Positions 7,057-10,833 of a DNA stretch of 10,833 bases are shown one piece after another; position 1 is the first letter of the stretch; each line of letters begins with the position of its first letter. The notes under the pieces are model-generated. The model did not search any database. It saw only the letters and a list, made by a program, of their open reading frames with translations, and had not been told where the DNA came from. The position numbers and the translations under genes are program-made. The DNA lies in contig CAAGGA010000115.1 of NCBI GenBank assembly GCA_900769275.1, forward strand, positions 1 to 10,833, given 5' to 3'. This stretch comes from an uncultured Prevotella sp. (GTDB taxonomy: Bacteria > Bacteroidota > Bacteroidia > Bacteroidales > Bacteroidaceae).

Positions 7057-7246
7057 AAAAACAGGACAAAAACAATAGCGTTGATATTGCAGTCTAAAAG
7101 CATAGTTATTACACGGTAAAAGCGTTGATATTACTGGCTAAAAGCATAGCTTTTGCAAAGTAATATCAACGCTTTTACTATACCACTGATTGTCAATGGG
7201 TTATCACAACGAACGCTTGTCCTGATTGTTCTATTTTCCTGTTTTT
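7057..7246. repeat. Nested imperfect palindromic intergenic element
   Basis: A perfect 20-bp inverted repeat (GTAAAAGCGTTGATATTACT at 7116-7135 and its complement at 7159-7178) encloses an inner palindrome AAAAGC-ATA-GCTTTT (7140-7154). AGCGTT (7077-7082) and AACGCT (7212-7217) share the same centre, 7147. The outer ends AAAAACAGGA (7057-7066) and TCCTGTTTTT (7237-7246) are a perfect 10-bp inverted pair centred 4-5 nt away. The left half also has a direct repeat: 7077-7110 matches 7121-7154 at 29 of 34 positions. No transposase gene and no certain target-site duplication is seen. It could be a REP/MITE-like element or a structured RNA; it has no T-run and so is not a typical terminator. Confidence 0.6.
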
Positions 7247-7249
7247 GCC

Positions 7250-7620
7250 ATCGCTATTTTTTTCAAGACAACAGGGACAACGGAGGACGGCTTTTTTGTA
7301 GCGCAGCGTCCTTGTTTATGTACCCGCAGGGTCTTCGTTTTTCACCCACAGGTTCTTCATCAAGGTCAAAGCGCGAGCTACGAATTGATTTCTGTCAATA
7401 AATGTTGCCTTGTTGAAGGAAAAACGGCAGGGAAGCAAGGCATTTGGCGATTTCTTCGTACTTTTACATCAAGTTGACAATAAACGGTGTGCATGAAGCG
7501 ATGCGTGACGACGCATGACCTGCCACGGCAAATTCCTGTCGCTCAGCCCCATGCGCATGAACGGCAAAAGACAAACACCAACTCTAAACCGAATCAATGA
7601 AGAAGTAATGAAACATCAGA
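7250..7620. other. Intergenic stretch without a supported gene
   Basis: Nothing here reads as a gene. Two overlapping plus-strand frames (7153-7401, which has a TTG start, and 7226-7477) encode Cys/Ser/Arg/Phe-rich sequence without family resemblance and run over the palindromic element. A loose direct repeat pairs ACCCGCAGGGTCTTCGT (7322-7338) with a close copy at 7344-7359. ATGCGT-GACG-ACGCAT (7501-7516) is a small perfect hairpin. No tRNA or rRNA is visible. Confidence 0.5.
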
Positions 7621-7621
7621 G

Positions 7622-7657
7622 TCGCTTGGGACGCACAACCTATTGAACCTCAAGCGA
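7622..7657 (+). promoter_or_regulatory. Hairpin in the presumed leader of the peptide/BspA genes
   Basis: TCGCTTG (7622-7628) and CAAGCGA (7651-7657) are perfect complements, extended by a G-U and a G-C pair, with an 18-nt loop. A 12-codon frame (MKHQSRLGRTTY, 7608-7646) starts before the stem and stops in its loop. AT-rich sequence follows. A leader-peptide or attenuation role is possible but only inferred. Confidence 0.25.
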
Positions 7658-7755
7658 TAATTTGTGAAAACACCCACAGAGGAACATAATACTGATGCCG
7701 TCAGATTGCAAAGACGAATACTTTGACAACTGACGAAAACATATTCCATAAGGAT

Positions 7756-7775
7756 GTAGTAAAAGAAATTACTAC
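7756..7775 (+). promoter_or_regulatory. Inverted repeat upstream of the short peptide gene
   Basis: GTAGTAA (7756-7762) and TTACTAC (7769-7775) form a perfect 7-bp inverted repeat with a 6-nt A-rich spacer, 35 nt before the ATG at 7811. It could be an operator or an mRNA hairpin. I did not find a convincing TAnnTTTG promoter near it. Confidence 0.35.
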
Positions 7776-7810
7776 TCGTTATTCTAATCTAAACCTATTA
7801 CTATTCTACA

Positions 7811-8031
7811 ATGAAGAAAAGATATGTCACCCCTTACATTGAAGTAATCCCACTGGATGTGGGAGACGTGATGTACACCACGTCGATAGCTTTGGGGGGG
7901 TAAAAAACACGACTGAAGACATAGTATTCGATGCCAAGGGCAATGCCTTTGCGGACTTTGACGCAATCTTCGACGATGATTACGAGGATTGCGCAAATTG
8001 TTATGTCCTCGACGACCAGTGGTTTAATTAA
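7811..8031 (+). CDS. Short Bacteroidales MKK-type peptide, frame broken at a G7 tract
   Basis: Read as given, the ATG at 7811 encodes 30 residues (MKKRYVTPYIEVIPLDVGDV, then MYTTSIALGG) and stops at TAA 7901-7903. The -1 frame continues without interruption from 7900 as VKNTTEDIVFDAKGNAFADF and then a strongly acidic tail with two Cys, ending ...DDQWFN at TAA 8029-8031. Joined, this makes about 73-74 residues, the usual size of short peptides beginning MKKxYxxPxIEV that are common in Prevotella and Bacteroides and have no assigned function. The joint is exactly at seven G residues (7894-7900). It may be a phase-variable gene, a programmed or transcriptional slippage product, a decayed gene, or a read error. 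The BspA-like gene starts 40 nt downstream on the same strand, so the two may share a transcript. No signal peptide is evident. I do not know its function. Confidence 0.5.
7894..7900 (+). other. G7 homopolymer slippery site
   Basis: Seven G residues arranged as G GGG GGG in the zero frame are followed immediately by the stop TAA. Two Gly-tRNAs could re-pair after a one-base backward slip, and the next codon would be GTA of the continuing ORF. One inserted G would restore the frame at DNA level. Confidence 0.7.
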
Positions 8032-8071
8032 GATTGGCAAACGCATAAAAATTACAGAAAGGACCCAGGAC

Positions 8072-10833
8072 ATGAGACAAAATATTGCTATATTGTTGTT
8101 GCTTGTGATGACCGCCACGAGAGCGTGGGGATGGTCTAATAATGACGCTTTTACTGTTGACGGCATAACTTACAACATTCACAGTGCTTCCAAATATACG
8201 GTAGAAGCCCGTTTCATAAACAACGTGTCAGTTGACGAGAAGGGAAAGGCGATTATTCCGGCAAGAGTAAAAGACCCAAAAGACAGTGAGAAGTATTTCA
8301 CTGTTGAACAATTATACCTTTCAAGTTGTCCAGACAGGGTCAAGATTCTGGAGCTCGAGGAAGGCAGTGTTTCTGTAACAGCTCAGCCACTCGGAATTAG
8401 TCTCGACGAGATAATCCTTCCCAAAAATGTCACCAGGATAATTGCAGGCGCGGGTAATATCAGGAAGTTCACCTTTAGAGAAGGCAGTCCTTTCCGTGTA
8501 GGCGATGACGGCGAGGTTTATACCTATACGGGCAAAAGTCTGATATACCACATCCGCGGCAATAAAATTACTGACGGAGTATATAAGATAAAGGAGGGGG
8601 TTGACAGTATTATAGGGTCATTATACGACCCTAAAATAACAAGCATTAAATTCTCTTCAACAGTCAAATATTATGGCGACATGGGTTTAGACACAGACAC
8701 TAAACAAATAACAGTAGCAGAAGGGAACACCACATTCAAGGCAACAGACGGTGTGCTGTACAGTTACGACGGAACCACGCTCTATCGGTTTCCTCCGGGA
8801 AAGGATGTCGGTGGTAAATTCACGATACCCGCTGATGTCACTACAGTAGGTACGAACGCATTTTATTCTTGCCGATGCATTGAAATTGACTTGAACAATA
8901 TATCCAAACTTAATGCTTCCGCCATAAGCAGTGACTCGTTAACGACTCTGGGCATAGGCAAGAACCTTGCAAGTCTTTATGGAGTGAATACATTGAAAAG
9001 CCTAACAACAATCAACATACATAAAGACAACCCACATATGCAGTCAATAGACGGTGTCGTATTCAACAAAGAAGTTACGGACACGTGGAACTACACTTAT
9101 TCTACTCTTATTAAATATCCGGGGGCAAGGACGGGTGCATACACCCTGCCTGAAGGCGTGAAAAAGATTGCAGACGAAGCATTCAGAGGTGTCTCTCAAC
9201 TCAGCCTTGAAGGCAATGCCAATCTGGAAACAATAGGAGATCAAGCTTTCCTTGACGCATCTATCAATGCCCTTGATTTCAGCAAATGTACAAACCTTAA
9301 AACATTTGGCAGCTATGCTTTCAAAGGTGTCACATTCAACATGAAAGAATTCGTTGTTCCCGCATCATTGGAAACCGCATACGCGGGATGGCTGTTCTAC
9401 TGCTATGGGCTTACAACCATAACAATACCGGCAGGAAGCAAGTTGAAAACATTAAGCGAAAGCGCATTCTACAACATATTTACCTTGACAACCGTAACAA
9501 TAGATCCAAACTGTTCGCTGGAAACAATCGGGGCACATGCATTCAGAGGCTCTAATAAACTCACATCGCTTTCCCTTCCAAAGACTGTGACCACTATTGG
9601 AAAATCCGCATTTAAAGGTTGCAAGGCTCTCAAATCCGTGACATTCGCAAAAGATGCGGACATCAAGACGATTGGGGATAACGCGTTCGAGTTCAGCGGC
9701 ATCACGACCATCACCATCCCTGAGGGAGTGACGACCATCGGCAAGGAGGCGTTCTCCACCTGCGACGTGCTTACGGAGGTGACACTACCTTCTACCCTGC
9801 AAAGCTTCAGCGGCGAGGCGTTCAAGTTCTGCTCGAAACTCGAGAACGTCCATGTGGCGGATGGCAACCAGAACTATTCCTCCGTCAACGGCATACTGCT
9901 CAACAAGGACAAGACCACCCTCGTCCTTTTCCCCCCGGCAAAGGCGAACGACAAGTTCACGCTCCTGCCCCCTTCCATCGAGAAGCTCGGCGACTATGCC
10001 TTCTATACCTGCACAAACCTCAAAAACGTAGTGATACCGAATAAGGTGACATCAATAGGCGAGCGAACGTTCGGAATGTGCGACAACCTCAACTCCATCA
10101 CGTTCCTCTGCGACAATATGATACCGTCTGCCAACATCAACCAGGAGCAGAACAAGGTGGCTTTCGACGCCACGATGTTCGCCAACATCGACATCCACGT
10201 GCGCAAGGACCTGCTCTCAGAATATCAGAACGAGGATTTCTATAATAAGTTCAATAGCATCACTCCCTCTGTCGAATCGGGCACGGAGGAGTATATCGCC
10301 GTGTCGGACAATGCCGTCAGCCTGCTCTCCACTTCTGCTACAAATGAGAAATCGACATTCAAGGTTCCGTCAAGCGTTAAGGTAGATGGGAAGGACTACA
10401 CAGTGTCGATGATAGGAGACTATTGCTTCCAGAATGCGCCTGCTAAGATGAATGAGGTCGTGGTGTCAGAGAATGTGGAATATATCGGAGCGAAGGCGTT
10501 CATAAACAATGCAGCTACGATAAAGAACATCTTCTTCCTTCCGACAACAGCATCTTCCAACGTACTATCCACAAAGCAGTTTGAGCTGACATCCGACTAC
10601 AATGAGTTCGCCTCAGACCAGAATATCTATGTAAAGCAGAGTGTCGTGGATGCTTACAAGGCGGCATGGGCAGACTATGCAAGCCAGATAAAATATCAGA
10701 TACCGTTCAAGTCAGACAACAGCACTCCTGTCATAGCCACCCGCTTCGGCACGTTCTCCCGTGAGTTTGACGTTGACTTGTCAGATAATAATCCGATGAC
10801 CGCTTCGGGCAAGCCTGCCGTCGTGGCATATAC
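8072..10833 (+). CDS. BspA-like leucine-rich-repeat (LRR_5) surface protein, 5' part
   Basis: I translated this frame by hand: 920 codons without a stop run to the window end, so the C-terminus is missing. The start ATG at 8072 is preceded by GAAAGGA 8 nt upstream and gives a signal peptide (MRQNIAILLLLVMTATRAWG), so the protein is exported. From about residue 250 there are tandem Treponema pallidum/BspA-type LRR_5 units with the pattern L-x-x-I-x-I-P-x-x-V-x-x-I-G-x-x-A-F-x-x-C, for example TTITIPEGVTTIGKEAF and TEVTLPSTLQSFSGEAF. Three copies of the typical insert D/N-G-(V/I)-L/V-(Y/F/L)-...-P-x-x-(K/R) start at residues 226, 327 and 606. Degenerate units follow to about 840, and then a region that is not repeat-like (PVIATRFGTFSREFDVDLSD). 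BspA proteins bind fibronectin, fibrinogen or other host ligands in oral Bacteroidetes; here the adhesin role is inferred. Codon use changes near 9655 from A/T-ending to G/C-ending. Confidence 0.92.
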   Translation, partial: MRQNIAILLLLVMTATRAWGWSNNDAFTVDGITYNIHSASKYTVEARFINNVSVDEKGKAIIPARVKDPKDSEKYFTVEQLYLSSCPDRVKILELEEGSVSVTAQPLGISLDEIILPKNVTRIIAGAGNIRKFTFREGSPFRVGDDGEVYTYTGKSLIYHIRGNKITDGVYKIKEGVDSIIGSLYDPKITSIKFSSTVKYYGDMGLDTDTKQITVAEGNTTFKATDGVLYSYDGTTLYRFPPGKDVGGKFTIPADVTTVGTNAFYSCRCIEIDLNNISKLNASAISSDSLTTLGIGKNLASLYGVNTLKSLTTINIHKDNPHMQSIDGVVFNKEVTDTWNYTYSTLIKYPGARTGAYTLPEGVKKIADEAFRGVSQLSLEGNANLETIGDQAFLDASINALDFSKCTNLKTFGSYAFKGVTFNMKEFVVPASLETAYAGWLFYCYGLTTITIPAGSKLKTLSESAFYNIFTLTTVTIDPNCSLETIGAHAFRGSNKLTSLSLPKTVTTIGKSAFKGCKALKSVTFAKDADIKTIGDNAFEFSGITTITIPEGVTTIGKEAFSTCDVLTEVTLPSTLQSFSGEAFKFCSKLENVHVADGNQNYSSVNGILLNKDKTTLVLFPPAKANDKFTLLPPSIEKLGDYAFYTCTNLKNVVIPNKVTSIGERTFGMCDNLNSITFLCDNMIPSANINQEQNKVAFDATMFANIDIHVRKDLLSEYQNEDFYNKFNSITPSVESGTEEYIAVSDNAVSLLSTSATNEKSTFKVPSSVKVDGKDYTVSMIGDYCFQNAPAKMNEVVVSENVEYIGAKAFINNAATIKNIFFLPTTASSNVLSTKQFELTSDYNEFASDQNIYVKQSVVDAYKAAWADYASQIKYQIPFKSDNSTPVIATRFGTFSREFDVDLSDNNPMTASGKPAVVAY

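Noticed and set aside
7116..7178. Rho-independent terminator
   Set aside because: The stem is long and AT-rich but is not followed by a T-run on either strand.
7153..7477. Two overlapping plus-strand frames of 82 and 83 codons
   Set aside because: One begins at a TTG inside the palindromic element; both have improbable composition, lack a ribosome site and overlap each other.

Overview
The window looks like a chromosomal segment from a Bacteroidales bacterium, most probably Prevotella in the broad sense. The supporting signs are an eukaryote-like single-chain glycyl-tRNA synthetase, promoter-like TAnnTTTG boxes with little Shine-Dalgarno signal, a secreted GH105/DUF2264 carbohydrate-degradation pair, a BspA-type leucine-rich-repeat surface protein, and a short MKK-type peptide gene in front of it. 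The genus is inferred from style, not from a marker comparison.

Layout. Positions 1-631 (+) hold the C-terminal part of a bleomycin-hydrolase-type aminopeptidase C. Convergent to it, three minus-strand genes read 4462->649: a secreted DUF2264 protein, a secreted GH105-type unsaturated glycuronyl hydrolase, and a membrane-anchored metallophosphoesterase. The first two probably work together on uronate-containing plant glycans; the phosphoesterase may only share the transcript. A divergent intergenic region (4463-4784) carries one promoter in each direction. On the plus strand, glyS (4785-6326) is followed after 14 nt by an FKBP-type prolyl isomerase lipoprotein (6341-6952), probably one operon ending at a hairpin at 6982-7008.

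Positions 6953-7810 contain no gene that I can support. They hold terminator-like hairpins, an imperfect palindromic element of about 190 bp centred near 7147, and small hairpins in the presumed leader of the next genes. At 7811-8031 is a short peptide gene whose frame is broken at a run of seven G residues. It is followed by the first 920 codons of a large BspA-like LRR_5 surface protein, open to the end of the window; it has no in-window stop codon.

The most unusual signals are four. (1) The G7 tract forms an in-frame G GGG GGG heptamer directly before a stop, and a continuing ORF lies in the -1 frame. (2) Two unrelated genes (glyS and the GH105 gene) share a leader design: a G/T-rich repeat arm, a loop, then an A/C-rich heptad arm just before the start codon. 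(3) The 7057-7246 region is a nested palindrome. (4) Base composition changes abruptly inside the BspA-like gene. I see no defence system, CRISPR array, transposase gene, rRNA or tRNA.
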